Assembly (NCBI RefSeq): GCF_008630535.1
Contig: NZ_VWPH01000008.1
Coordinates: 62,001-126,000, forward strand
Direction of reading: 5' to 3'
Source of the DNA: Saccharopolyspora hirsuta
GTDB taxonomy: Bacteria > Actinomycetota > Actinomycetes > Mycobacteriales > Pseudonocardiaceae
DNA length: 64,000 nt
The notes below the pieces were generated by a model. That model was not told the origin of the DNA and did not search any database. It was given only the letters and a program-made list of their open reading frames with translations. Shown one piece after another: positions 54,270 through 64,000 of this stretch (the stretch's first letter is position 1; each line of letters starts with the position of its first letter). Position numbers and translations under genes: made by a program.

Positions 54270-55532
54270 TCAGTTCTTGTCGGGGTTCGGCACGGCCTTC
54301 CCACCGGCATTATCCGCGCTGGTCTCGGCCGCGTCGTTGTCGTCCTCCTCACGACCCGGCGTGCGCAGGTTCCACTTCGTGATCACGAACCGGAACACGA
54401 AGTAGTAGATGACCGCGTAGACGAGACCGATCGGGATCAGCCACAGCGAGTTCTGCGAGATCCCGAAGTTCAGCAGGTAGTCGATGGCGCCCGCTGAGAA
54501 GCCGAACCCGGAGTGGATGTCCAGGGCGTTGACCAGCGCCATCGAGGTGCCGGTGAGCACCGCGTGGATCAGCAGCAGCGGCCAGGCCACGAAGATGAAG
54601 GAGAACTCCAGCGGCTCGGTGATGCCGGTGAGGAACGAGGTCAGCGCCACCGAGATCATCACGCCGCCGACGACCTTGCGCTGCGACGGCTTGGCGCACT
54701 GCCAGATGGCCAGCGCGGCGGCGGGCAGGGCGAACATGAAGATCGGGAAGAAGCCGGTCATGAAGGTGCCCGCGGTGGGGTCACCGGCGAAGAACCGGGA
54801 GATGTCGCCCTTCTCGCCGTGGTAGTCGCCGAAGAGGAACCAGACCACGTTGTTCGGGATGTGGTGCAGGCCGAACGGCAGCAGCAGGCGGTTGACCACG
54901 CCGTAGATGCCGCCGCCGATGACCGCGTTCTGGGTGACCGCGTTGCTGAAGGCGGTCAGCCCGGCGTCGAAGATCGGGTAGATGACGCCCAGGACCACGC
55001 CGACGAACAGCATGACGACCGCGGTGATGATCGGCACGAACCGCCGACCGCCGAAGAAGCCCAGGTAGGCGGGCAGCTTGATGCGGTGGTACTTCTGCCA
55101 CAACCAGGCCGCGACCAGACCGGCGATGATGCCGCCGAGCACGCCGTACGGGCCCTTGTTGAACACCTTGTCCGCCTCGGTGCCGGTGATCTTCCACAGC
55201 ACCCCGGACAGCACCAGGTAACCGACGGCCCCGGACAGCGCGGTGGACCCGTCGGCCTTCTTCGCGAAGCCGATCGCGACACCGATCGCGAACAGCAGCG
55301 GCAGGTAGTTGAACAGCGAGTCACCGGCGGCGCCGATGACTTCGGCCACGGGCTGCATCCAGGGCAGCACCGCGCCCAGGCCCTCCTCGCCGAGCAGGTC
55401 GGGCTGGCCGAGGCGCGACAGCAGGGCCGCCGCGGGGAGGACGGCGATCGGCAGCATCAGGCTCCGACCCAGCCGTTGCAGCAGGGCGAATCCCTTCTTG
55501 TTGCCGCTCGCCGCCGTGGCGCTGGCACTCAT
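54270..55532 (-). CDS. nagE2: PTS EIIC permease, GlcNAc type
   Basis: 420-aa membrane permease of the glucose/N-acetylglucosamine EIIC family, about ten helices. Signature segments are RLGRSLMLPIAVLPAAALL, the substrate-binding GITEPLEFSFIFVAWPLLL and LPFGLHHIPNNVVWF. The IIB and IIA domains are absent and are encoded separately (56661, 56894), as in Streptomyces NagE2. AGGAGGT precedes ATG 55532. Downstream of dasR and probably co-transcribed. Confidence 0.9.
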   Translation of the reverse strand: MSASATAASGNKKGFALLQRLGRSLMLPIAVLPAAALLSRLGQPDLLGEEGLGAVLPWMQPVAEVIGAAGDSLFNYLPLLFAIGVAIGFAKKADGSTALSGAVGYLVLSGVLWKITGTEADKVFNKGPYGVLGGIIAGLVAAWLWQKYHRIKLPAYLGFFGGRRFVPIITAVVMLFVGVVLGVIYPIFDAGLTAFSNAVTQNAVIGGGIYGVVNRLLLPFGLHHIPNNVVWFLFGDYHGEKGDISRFFAGDPTAGTFMTGFFPIFMFALPAAALAIWQCAKPSQRKVVGGVMISVALTSFLTGITEPLEFSFIFVAWPLLLIHAVLTGTSMALVNALDIHSGFGFSAGAIDYLLNFGISQNSLWLIPIGLVYAVIYYFVFRFVITKWNLRTPGREEDDNDAAETSADNAGGKAVPNPDKN

Positions 55533-55577
55533 CGGTTACCTCCTGTGTCGTGGACACCGAGTCTTCGGGGATCCGGC

Positions 55578-56378
55578 TCAGGTGGGCCGGATGGTCGGGC
55601 GGTGGTGGCCGGTACCGCTCGGGTCGCGGTCCAGCTGCATGGTGACCTGGTACAGATCGCCGCGGTACCAGGACGTCATGTCCTCGATCGGCCGTCCCTG
55701 CGCGGTGGCGATCCGGCGGAACACCAGGACCGGGCTGCCGGGGCGCACCCCGAGCAGCCGGGCGGTGTCGGTGTCGGCGCCCTCGGCGAGCACGGTCTGG
55801 GTGCCGCTCTCCAGCTGCACCTCGTAGTGGCGGGCCAGCAGGGTGTACATCGAGTCGGTCAGGTCCCGGTCGAGCAGGCCGGGCAGCAGCCCGGCGTGGT
55901 ACCAGCCGCGCTCCACCGCCATCGGCGCTCCGTCGGCCTTGCGCAGCCGGTAGAGCCAGTAGGCGGGCTGGCCGGGGGCGAGGCCGAGCGCGTCGGCGGT
56001 GTCGGGCGGCGGGACCGCCTCGGCGGCCTCCAGCAGCACGGTCTCCGGGCGCATGCCGCGGCGGAGCATGTCCTCGGTGAACGACGCGAGGTGCAGCTGG
56101 GAGTCCACGCGGGGCCGGGTGGTGAAGGTGCCCTTGCCGCGCACCCGCACCAGCAGACCTTCGGCGACCAGCTGGCCGACGGCTTCCCGCACGGTCAGCC
56201 GGGAGACGCCGTAGCGGACTGCGAGGTCGCGTTCGGAGGGGACCGGTGAACCGGGCAGCAGCTCCTCGCTCGCCAGCTGGCGCAAGATCTCCCGCAGCTG
56301 CGCGTGCTTGGGCATCGGACCGTCGCTCAGCGCGCTTTCAGCGCGTCGACTGTCGTCTGCGGTTCCCCGCGCGGCCAC
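55578..56378 (-). CDS. dasR: GntR/HutC-family regulator, DasR type
   Basis: 266-aa repressor with an N-terminal winged helix (PSERDLAVRYGVSRLTVREAVGQLVAEGLLVR and RGKGTF) and a C-terminal UTRA effector domain. GTG 56378 is chosen because GGAGG lies 4 nt upstream; the frame is open further. The setting (nagE2, ptsH, EIIB, EIIA and a dre site) identifies it as the DasR/NagR type that responds to amino-sugar phosphates and controls GlcNAc uptake, and in streptomycetes also development and antibiotics. Confidence 0.85.
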   Translation of the reverse strand: MAARGTADDSRRAESALSDGPMPKHAQLREILRQLASEELLPGSPVPSERDLAVRYGVSRLTVREAVGQLVAEGLLVRVRGKGTFTTRPRVDSQLHLASFTEDMLRRGMRPETVLLEAAEAVPPPDTADALGLAPGQPAYWLYRLRKADGAPMAVERGWYHAGLLPGLLDRDLTDSMYTLLARHYEVQLESGTQTVLAEGADTDTARLLGVRPGSPVLVFRRIATAQGRPIEDMTSWYRGDLYQVTMQLDRDPSGTGHHRPTIRPT

Positions 56379-56480
56379 GTTGCCTCCACCGGTCTGTGCG
56401 TCTTCGCCTCGCCGGTGCCTTGTGGGCACCGGCCACCGGGTTGAACATTGGCGGATCACCGCCGCGTTCGCCCGGTGCTG

Positions 56481-56523
56481 TTGACCGGCGGCACCCAGTT
56501 GGTACTGTCCGGTCTAAACCAGT
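56481..56523 (+). promoter_or_regulatory. EIIB-EIIA promoter with overlapping dre site
   Basis: TTGACC (56481-56486), 16-nt spacer, TACTGT (56503-56508). The DasR site is 56508-56523; read on the minus strand it is ACTGGTTTAGACCGGA, 12 of 16 identical to the dre consensus. It covers the predicted start of transcription (about 56515). It lies between dasR and the EIIB gene, so it can serve both. Confidence 0.68.
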
Positions 56524-56660
56524 CGGTTGCGAACAATGCGCCGTCATGCGATCGGGTGTCAAGACGGCTTCGATTTCGTTGCCGCATCGACACCGAGTGG
56601 CGCAAGATCGTCGCGACGCGGTCGCTCCGCGTCGTTGGTACGGGAGGAAGGGAGCACGCG

Positions 56661-56897
56661 GTGGCTCAGGACAAGGCCGCGGCGATCCTGGCCGCGCTCG
56701 GCGGCGGGGACAACGTTGTGGAGATCGAGCCGTGCATCACGCGGCTTCGCTGCGAGGTCGAGGACGGTTCGAAGATCGACGAGGCGGCGCTGAAGGCGGC
56801 CGGGGCGCACGGCGTGATGCTGCAGGGCACCGTCGTTCAGGTCGTGGTGGGGCCGGAGGCGGACACGCTGGCCGAGGACATCGAGGACCTGCGGTGA
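56661..56897 (+). CDS. nagF: PTS EIIB component, GlcNAc type
   Basis: 78-aa single-domain EIIB. The phosphorylated cysteine is C25 in EIEPCITRLR. GGGAGGAAGGGAG lies upstream of GTG 56661; the longer open frame has no start signal. Carries phosphate from EIIA to sugar at NagE2. Overlaps the EIIA gene (GTGA). Confidence 0.9.
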   Translation: MAQDKAAAILAALGGGDNVVEIEPCITRLRCEVEDGSKIDEAALKAAGAHGVMLQGTVVQVVVGPEADTLAEDIEDLR

Positions 56898-57349
56898 GCA
56901 TCGAGGTCGGCAGCCCGGTGGCGGGCCTGGCCACCGGGCTCGCGGAGGTGCCCGACCCGGTGTTCTCGCAGGCCATGGTGGGTCCGGGCGTGGCGGTGAA
57001 GCCCTCCGGCGGGCGGGCCGACGCGGTCGCGCCGATCGCCGGGACGGTGGCGACGCTGCACCCGCACGCGTTCGTGATCGCCGCTCCCGGCGGCACCGCG
57101 GTGCTGGTGCACCTGGGCATCGACACGGTCAAGCTCAAGGGCGAGGGCTTCGAGCTGCACGTGGCCAAGGGCGACGAGGTGGAGGCGGGCCAGCGCATCG
57201 TCAGCTGGGACCCGACCGAGGTGGAGTCGCACGGCTACTCCTCGATCTGCCCGGTGATCGCCCTGGAGGTGGCGCCAGAGGCGCTGGCCGACCTCCGCGA
57301 GGACGGCCAGGTGGTCGCCGGGGACGCCCTCTTCTCCGTCACCGCCTGA
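56894..57349 (+). CDS. crr: PTS EIIA component, Crr type
   Basis: 151-aa EIIA of the glucose family. Active-site H73 (VHLGIDTVKLKGEGF) and the supporting H58 (HPHAF) are spaced by 15 residues as in E. coli Crr. Accepts phosphate from HPr and gives it to the EIIB. GTG 56894 overlaps the EIIB stop. Confidence 0.92.
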   Translation: MSIEVGSPVAGLATGLAEVPDPVFSQAMVGPGVAVKPSGGRADAVAPIAGTVATLHPHAFVIAAPGGTAVLVHLGIDTVKLKGEGFELHVAKGDEVEAGQRIVSWDPTEVESHGYSSICPVIALEVAPEALADLREDGQVVAGDALFSVTA

Positions 57350-57357
57350 CATCTCCC

Positions 57358-57397
57358 GGAGGGCACCGCCGACCGAACCCGGTCAGCGGTGCCCTCC
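57358..57397 (+). terminator. Terminator hairpin after crr
   Basis: GGAGGGCACCGC/GCGGTGCCCTCC (57358-57369 / 57386-57397) with an inner GACC/GGTC stem, 8 nt after the crr stop. It argues against the upstream GTG at 57389 as start of the next gene. Confidence 0.8.
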
Positions 57398-57478
57398 GTC
57401 GTCAGCGCGGGTCCCGACATGCGGGGGCTCGGGGTCGGGTTGCCGGAGTCCGGTGGGTTCTGGGGTGATCGTGGCCGC

Positions 57479-58090
57479 ATGGTTGCGGTGATCGGGGTCT
57501 TCGGGGGCGTCGTCGGGTTCGGCGCCGGGTGGCTCGGGCGGTTGGTGCTGGGGCGCGTTCGGCGGGGTGTCGTGGCGCCTCGGTTGTGGTGCGAGGTGGG
57601 CGTCGGGGTGGCTTGGGCCGCGGTGGCGGTGCGGGTCGCCGGTGGGATGCCCTGGTGGTGGGTGGGAGTGCCGCTGGTGCTCGGGTGGGGCGGGGTGCTG
57701 CTCGCGGTGTGCGACATCCGCGCCTACCGCTTGCCCGACGTGTTCACGTTGCCCGCCTATCCGGTGGCGTTGGTGCTGGTGAGCGTTGCGGGGCTGCACC
57801 GGCCCGGGGTGTGGGCCGGTGCGCTCGGGGGCGGGGTGCTGCTCGGCGGGGCGTACCTGCTGGTTCGGGTCGTCTCTCCCGGGGCGATGGGGCCGGGTGA
57901 TGTGAAGCTGGCGGGGAGCTTGGGGTTGGTGGTGGGCGCGGTGTCGGTGGGGGCGGTGCTGGTCGTGCTCGCCGCGGCGGCGCTCCTCACGCTGGGCGCG
58001 GCCTCCTGGCTGGGGCGCGGCGCGATTCCGCACGGGCCGACCGTGCTCCTCCCCGCGTGGCTGGTCACCGCCTTCGCGCCGTGGTCGTGA
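57479..58090 (+). CDS. Prepilin peptidase-like (A24) membrane protein
   Basis: 203-aa membrane protein of the type IV prepilin peptidase family. Both catalytic aspartates are visible: D79 in CDIRAYRLPD and D141 in GPGDVKLAG. The N-terminal methyltransferase cysteine domain of TadV/PilD-type enzymes is absent. ATG 57479 is chosen because the upstream frame contains the crr terminator; ATG 57419 is possible. Same position as Rv2551c, before aroC. No pilin genes are nearby. Confidence 0.8.
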   Translation: MVAVIGVFGGVVGFGAGWLGRLVLGRVRRGVVAPRLWCEVGVGVAWAAVAVRVAGGMPWWWVGVPLVLGWGGVLLAVCDIRAYRLPDVFTLPAYPVALVLVSVAGLHRPGVWAGALGGGVLLGGAYLLVRVVSPGAMGPGDVKLAGSLGLVVGAVSVGAVLVVLAAAALLTLGAASWLGRGAIPHGPTVLLPAWLVTAFAPWS

Positions 58091-58144
58091 TCCAGGACCC
58101 CCGGCCGGGTTCATCGGCGACCTGACGTGGCAGGATCTATAGGT

Positions 58145-59350
58145 GTGCTGCGCTGGATGACCGCTGGAGAATCGCACGGCCCCGCCCTGGTGGCGGTGCT
58201 GGAAGGCATGGTGGCCGGAGTCGAGGTGACCTCGACCGACATCGCGACCCAGTTGGAGCGCCGCAAGCTCGGCTTCGGTCGCAGCCCGCGGATGAACTTC
58301 GAGGCCGACGAGCTGGAGATCATCGGCGGCGTCCGGCACGGGCGCACCCAGGGCGGCCCGATCGCGGTCCGCATCGGCAACACCGAGTGGCCCAAGTGGG
58401 AGCAGGTGATGGCCGCCGACCCGGTCGACGAGGACGTGCTGTCCTCGCTGGCCCGCAACGCGCCCCTGACCCGCCCGCGCCCCGGCCACGCCGACCTCGC
58501 CGGGATGCAGAAGTACGGCTTCGACGAGGCCCGCCCGGTGCTGGAGCGGGCGAGCGCCCGCGAGACCGCGGCCCGCGTCGCCGTCGGCACGGTGGCCCGG
58601 CAGTTCCTGCGGCAGCTGCTCGGCGTGGAGATCGTCAGCCACGTGGTCAGCCTGGGCGGGGTGGACGCCGAGCACGACGTGCTGCCCGGTCCGGACGACC
58701 TGGCGGCCATCGACGAGAACCCGGTGCGCGCCTTCGGCGACGCCGCGACCGAGCGGATGATGGCCGAGGTCGAGGCGGCCAAGAAGGACGGCGACACGCT
58801 GGGCGGCGTGGTCGAGGTGATCGCCTACGGGCTGCCGCCGGGGATCGGCTCGCACGTGCACTGGGACCGCAAGCTCGACGCGCGGCTGGCCGGTGCGCTG
58901 ATGAGCATCCAGGCGGTCAAGGGCGTGGAGATCGGCGAGGGCTTCGCCAACGCGCACCGCCGCGGCAGCGCCGCGCACGACGAGATCTTCCCCGACGAGG
59001 GCGCGAAGTGGGTCCGCCGCAGCAGCAACCGGGCCGGGGGCCTGGAGGGCGGCATCACCAACGGCGAGCCGCTGATCGTGCGCGCCGCCAAGAAGCCGAT
59101 CTCCAGCCTGCCGCGCGCGCTGGCCACAGTGGACGTGGTGACCGGCGAACCGGCGCAGGCGATGCACCAGCGCTCGGACATCACCGCGGTGCCGCGCGCG
59201 GCGGTGGTCGCCGAGACGATGGTCGCGCTGGTGCTGGCCGAGGCCGCGCTGGAGAAGTTCGGCGGCGACTCGCTGCCGGAGACCCGGCGCAACGTCGAGG
59301 GCTACCTGGCTGGCCTGCGGGAACGGGCAGAGAAGCGGCAGGTGCGCTGA
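58145..59350 (+). CDS. aroC: Chorismate synthase
   Basis: 401-aa enzyme of the last shikimate step: EPSP to chorismate, needing reduced FMN. Signatures are [27 protein letters not shown] and [13 protein letters not shown]. The GTG at 58145 ([12 protein letters not shown]) gives the conserved N-terminus; GTG 58127 would add six residues. No Shine-Dalgarno precedes it. Head of aroC-K-B-Q. Confidence 0.95.
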   Translation: MLRWMTAGESHGPALVAVLEGMVAGVEVTSTDIATQLERRKLGFGRSPRMNFEADELEIIGGVRHGRTQGGPIAVRIGNTEWPKWEQVMAADPVDEDVLSSLARNAPLTRPRPGHADLAGMQKYGFDEARPVLERASARETAARVAVGTVARQFLRQLLGVEIVSHVVSLGGVDAEHDVLPGPDDLAAIDENPVRAFGDAATERMMAEVEAAKKDGDTLGGVVEVIAYGLPPGIGSHVHWDRKLDARLAGALMSIQAVKGVEIGEGFANAHRRGSAAHDEIFPDEGAKWVRRSSNRAGGLEGGITNGEPLIVRAAKKPISSLPRALATVDVVTGEPAQAMHQRSDITAVPRAAVVAETMVALVLAEAALEKFGGDSLPETRRNVEGYLAGLRERAEKRQVR

Positions 59351-59874
59351 TGGCGCCGCGGGCAGTGGTGATCGGCCCGCCGGGCGCGGGCAAGACGACG
59401 ATCGGCCGACTGCTGGCGCAGCGGCTCGACGTCGCCTTCCGCGACACCGACGACGACGTGGTGCGCACCAGCGGCCGGGCCATCGCAGACATCTTCACCA
59501 CCGACGGCGAACCGGCGTTCCGCGCGATGGAGGAAGCGGCCGTCGAGACCGCGCTGCGGGAGCACGACGGCGTGCTGGCGCTGGGCGGCGGCGCGGTGCT
59601 GTCCGAGCGGACCCGCGAACGCCTGGCCGGGCACCCGGTGGTGTTCCTGTCGGTCGGGCTCGCCGAGGGCGCCAAGCGCGTCGGGCTGTCCACCGCGCGT
59701 CCGCTGCTGGCCGGGGTGAACCCGCGCGCCACCTTCAAAGCGCTGCTCGACGCGCGGATGCCGATCTACCGCTCGGTGGCCGCGGTCGAGATCGACACCG
59801 ACCACGTCGAGCCGGACGAGGTCGTGGCGCAGGTCGTGGCCGCGCTGTCCGCGCGCAGCGCCGCGTCCAGCTGA
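59350..59874 (+). CDS. aroK: Shikimate kinase
   Basis: 174-aa kinase of shikimate. Walker A GPPGAGKTT (9-17), shikimate ligands in DTDDD (32-36) and R58, LGGGAV (about 78-83) and the lid arginine in TARPLL. ATG 59350 shares its A with the aroC stop (TGATG). Confidence 0.95.
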   Translation: MAPRAVVIGPPGAGKTTIGRLLAQRLDVAFRDTDDDVVRTSGRAIADIFTTDGEPAFRAMEEAAVETALREHDGVLALGGGAVLSERTRERLAGHPVVFLSVGLAEGAKRVGLSTARPLLAGVNPRATFKALLDARMPIYRSVAAVEIDTDHVEPDEVVAQVVAALSARSAASS

Positions 59875-61469
<1,595 letters not shown>

Positions 61470-61485
61470 GCGCTGGTGCGGGGGG

Positions 61486-62943
61486 GTGTTGCGCGGGGCG
61501 GCCGGGCTGCTCTGCGCGGTGCTGGTGGCCGGTTGCACGCAGGTGTCGGGAACGCCCGGCGCGCAATCGGGCGTCGAGTCGCGGGCCCAGCCGGGGCGAT
61601 TACCCGTCGACCTGCAGGTCGGCCCCGAGCGCAGCAGCGGCGGCGTCGTGCTCTCGGGCGGCATGCCCGCGCCGTACAACTACGGGCCGACGGTGCTGCA
61701 GGACGGCGGGCAGTACCAGGTGTGGTGGTGCAGCCAGCTGCCAGGGATCGGCCCGCCCGGCGACGACGTCCTGCACGCCGCTTCGGGAAGTCTCGACGGG
61801 CCGTTCACCGCCTCCGGCGGAGCGCCCGCGGTCCCGGTCTTCTCCGGGCAGCCGGGCGGTTTCGACGGCATGCACACCTGCGACCCGTCGGTGTTGAGAG
61901 TGGACGGTCGCCACTACCTGTACTACACCGGCGCGGCGGGCGACGACCACGCGCACGGCAACTCCATCGGGGTGGCCAGCAGCGCCGACGGCCGGTCCTG
62001 GCGGCGCGAGGCCGGGGGAGCGCCGATCGTCACCCCGTCCGGCGAGGTGCACCGGGAGAACACCTACGGCGCGGGTCAGCCGTCGGCGCTGTACCTGGAC
62101 GGCTGGTTCTACCTGATGTTCACCGACACCACGGCCGCCGGGGCGGGCTGGAACGGCGCCGGGCAGTTCGTGCTCCGGGCCCGCGACCCGGAGTTCCGCG
62201 ACCAGGTCCAGGCGCTGACCGCGGAGGGGTTCCGCCCGGCCGGTGGGGCCCGAGCCCGCTCGGTGGTGGACGCCTTCAGCGCGGACTGGATGTGGGTACC
62301 GGCGCTGGACGCGTTCGCGATCGCCCACCAGACGGCGGACGGCACGTCGGTCACCTTCTGGAACCGCGACTTCACCGAGCACCCCTACTCCCCGGTGCTG
62401 ATCCCCGGCCCCTGGCAGGAAGGACCGGGCCTGGCCCGCCGCCCCGACGGAACGGCCCCGGTGTCCACATCGGACCCCTGCGGCACGGTCCCGCTGGACG
62501 TCCTGCGAGCGACGGCGTTGTTGCCCGCACCGACCGACATCCGCCACTTCGGCGTCGACGTCACCGGCGTCGACGGCTGCGCCTCGCCGAAGCAGGCGGC
62601 AGCGGTCCTGAACGGCTTCGCGGTCCCGTCCCCGGAACGCACCGTGGACGTGGTGCACGACGGCGCGCGGGTCCGCATCGAACGCCGGTCGGTGGCGGAA
62701 CTCCTGGTCACCCGAGTCCTGGACCGCCGAGTGCCCGCGGTGGCCGAACTGCCGGTGGTGGGAACGATCGAAACCGGGGCGAAGGCGCTGCGAGCCCCGA
62801 GCGGCGAGGTCGGCCTGGTGGACGTCGAGGGGCGACTGTGGACGGTCCCGCCGGAGGTGGCGGAGGCGAATGGATCGGCGGTCGTGGACGTGCCGGAGGC
62901 GGAGTGGGCGGCCTACCTGCGCGGTGGCGACCTGCGGCGGTGA
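61486..62943 (+). CDS. Lipoprotein with beta-propeller-type domain
   Basis: 485-aa secreted lipoprotein. Signal peptide LRGAAGLLCAVLVAGC with lipobox LVAGC, Cys17 being the lipidated residue. The following 330 residues resemble the five-bladed propeller fold of GH43/GH32-like proteins, with repeated blades such as YQVWWCSQLPG, HTCDPSVLRVDGRHYLYYTG and LYLDGWFYLMFTD. No catalytic set could be assigned, so it may bind rather than cleave glycans. GTG 61486 starts 17 nt after aroQ. Confidence 0.75.
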   Translation: MLRGAAGLLCAVLVAGCTQVSGTPGAQSGVESRAQPGRLPVDLQVGPERSSGGVVLSGGMPAPYNYGPTVLQDGGQYQVWWCSQLPGIGPPGDDVLHAASGSLDGPFTASGGAPAVPVFSGQPGGFDGMHTCDPSVLRVDGRHYLYYTGAAGDDHAHGNSIGVASSADGRSWRREAGGAPIVTPSGEVHRENTYGAGQPSALYLDGWFYLMFTDTTAAGAGWNGAGQFVLRARDPEFRDQVQALTAEGFRPAGGARARSVVDAFSADWMWVPALDAFAIAHQTADGTSVTFWNRDFTEHPYSPVLIPGPWQEGPGLARRPDGTAPVSTSDPCGTVPLDVLRATALLPAPTDIRHFGVDVTGVDGCASPKQAAAVLNGFAVPSPERTVDVVHDGARVRIERRSVAELLVTRVLDRRVPAVAELPVVGTIETGAKALRAPSGEVGLVDVEGRLWTVPPEVAEANGSAVVDVPEAEWAAYLRGGDLRR

Positions 62944-62948
62944 TCGTA

Positions 62949-62994
62949 CTCGTGAGTGATAATGGTCGCTCTTGCGGCTTTTGCCGCTCACGAG
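62949..62994 (+). terminator. Gene-end hairpin (CTCGTGAG family)
   Basis: CTCGTGAG/CTCACGAG (62949-62956 / 62987-62994) with an inner GCGGC-TTTT-GCCGC stem (62974-62987). It starts 5 nt after the lipoprotein stop. More degenerate than the other three copies. Confidence 0.65.
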
Positions 62995-63240
62995 GACAAA
63001 AGCACTGGTGGTGACCCGGGTATCGCTGCTGGGGGATCGGTGGTGGTACTCCGCGGGCTTGGCGAGGAGAGGTGCCGTTGGGCGGTGGGCTGGGTTTGGG
63101 TTCGAAGCGTCTCCGCAGGGAACTGAGGCTCCTAAGGTCAAGCCCCGCTCACTGCCCAACCGCATCCTTCGACACACCGGGGTGACCGGTTCCTACCGCC
63201 AAAGCACAAGCCCCACCACCGTCCGACCTAAGGACCGGCC
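62995..63240. other. Convergent gap without gene
   Basis: Apart from the hairpin at its left end I see no gene, repeat or strong palindrome here. Short frames on either strand lack coding-like base use. Confidence 0.4.
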
Positions 63241-64000
63241 TCAAGCCTCCTCCACGCCACGTTCGATCAGGTCCGCGACTTGGAGATCGGTGAGGAACAT
63301 GTGCGCCGGTGCGTGGGTGATCGCCAGCTCCGGGCGCACTTCGGCCAGAACCGCTTGCGGCGTCACCCCGCACGCCCAGAACACCGGGACTTCGCCGTCC
63401 TGCAGGGGAAGCGCATCACCCCAGTCCGGGCGGGCCAGGTCGGTGATCCCGATCGCCTCCGGATCGCCGACGTGGACCGGAGCGCCGTGCGCGAACGGAA
63501 GCTCCCCGGTCACCTCGACGGCACGCGCAACTTCGGTCTCCCGGACCGCCCGCATCGACACCACGAGCGGCCCGCGGAACCGGCCGATCTCCTGGCAGCG
63601 CAGGGAAGTCCGGAAGATGGGCACGCCCTGGCCGAGGTCCAGGTGGCGCAACCGGACCCCGGCGGCGAGCAACCGCTCCTCGGCGCTGAAGCTGCACCCG
63701 AGCAGGAACGCCACCAGGTCGTCCCGCCATACCTCCCAAACATCGTCCACTTCGGACACCTCGCCGCTCCGGTGCACGTGGTACTTCGGCAGATCCGTGC
63801 GGAGGTCGGCGCCGGGGGCGATGCGGAGCCGGTCCGGGGCGTCGGCCACCTCCAGCAGCGGCAGCGGTTTCGGGTTCGCCCGGCAGAACTCGGCGAACTC
63901 GGTCGCCGAGTCGCGGGGCAGCACTACCAGGTTGGCCTGGACGTGCCCGGCGCACAGGCCGGTGGTGATCCGCGGCCAGCCGCCGCTGCGGATGACCTGC
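63241..64000 (-). CDS. DUF1445 / D-glutamate cyclase-like protein, 5' end missing
   Basis: At least 253 residues; the gene runs off the right edge at its 5' end. The frame is open to the last base, with the family segment TTGLCAGHVQANLVVLPRD before the first internal ATG (63924), so that ATG is not the start. Other hallmarks are CSFSAEERLLAAGV, PLVVSMRA and VFWACGVTPQ near the C-terminus. The family is called putative hydro-lyase or D-glutamate cyclase. Convergent with the lipoprotein. Confidence 0.85.
   Translation of the reverse strand, partial: QVIRSGGWPRITTGLCAGHVQANLVVLPRDSATEFAEFCRANPKPLPLLEVADAPDRLRIAPGADLRTDLPKYHVHRSGEVSEVDDVWEVWRDDLVAFLLGCSFSAEERLLAAGVRLRHLDLGQGVPIFRTSLRCQEIGRFRGPLVVSMRAVRETEVARAVEVTGELPFAHGAPVHVGDPEAIGITDLARPDWGDALPLQDGEVPVFWACGVTPQAVLAEVRPELAITHAPAHMFLTDLQVADLIERGVEEA

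Noticed and set aside
57389..57478. Upstream extension of the prepilin peptidase frame to GTG 57389
   Set aside because: The extension would begin inside the crr terminator stem and adds residues not expected before the first membrane helix.

Overview
The window is chromosomal DNA of a high-GC actinobacterium. GC is extreme in third codon positions, GTG starts are frequent, and genes are often coupled by ATGA or GTGA overlaps. Gene order matches the mycobacterial and Pseudonocardiales core: thrS-HIT-pgsA, pdxT-yebC-ruvCAB-yajC-secDF-apt-rel, cyclophilin/glyoxalase II/hisS, rarA, alaS-ruvX-mltG-aroE and aroCKBQ. A split GlcNAc phosphotransferase system with a DasR-type regulator and an EF-G2 gene fit a mycelial member of the Pseudonocardiaceae such as Saccharopolyspora. 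The genus is my inference. No tRNA, rRNA, transposase, prophage or CRISPR array was seen.

Layout. 1-4 kb: 3' part of thrS, an AP4A-type HIT gene, a YceI gene and phosphatidylinositol phosphate synthase. 4-5.8 kb: a cupin/MmyB-type regulator pair divergent from a carboxymuconolactone decarboxylase gene. 5.8-14.3 kb: pdxS, oriented against pdxT, then a TetR/MFS efflux pair, EF-G2, an XRE-cupin/AzlCD export cluster and an amino-acid permease. 14.3-26 kb: PLP synthase subunit PdxT, YebC, the LexA-boxed ruvCAB, the Sec auxiliary genes, apt and bifunctional Rel. 26-35 kb: cyclophilin, glyoxalase II, hisS, YibE/F, S51 peptidase, a LexA-boxed radical SAM gene and an XRE regulator. 35-48 kb: aspS, DUF389, a kinase-like protein, GNAT, a small secreted protein, carbonic anhydrase plus SulP, rarA, a hydroxyacid dehydrogenase, an ECF42 sigma factor with its DGPF partner, and two small membrane proteins. 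48-53.5 kb: alaS-ruvX-mltG-aroE. 53.9-57.4 kb: the PTS block. 57.4-61.5 kb: a prepilin-peptidase-like gene and aroC-K-B-Q. 61.5-64 kb: a lipoprotein and a DUF1445 gene running off the end.

The most unusual feature is a dispersed, structured, non-coding repeat of about 270 bp (core), flanked by outer palindromes. Three copies are present (2101-2514, 26018-26324, 53495-53889). Each lies in the gap between two convergent genes, and none lies in a co-directional or divergent gap. The cores are nearly identical except where they pair: in the main internal hairpin four adjacent positions differ between copies 1 and 3, and every change is compensated on the other arm. A 26-nt end module on the right of copy 1 is on the left of copy 2. 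A second, shorter family of gene-end hairpins (four copies) sometimes supplies the stop codon of the upstream gene.

Readable control sites tie several loci to known regulons: LexA boxes at ruvC and at the radical SAM gene, a dre site overlapping the predicted start of the EIIB-EIIA transcript, PdxR-like boxes upstream of pdxS, and an ECF42-type promoter upstream of the DGPF gene.
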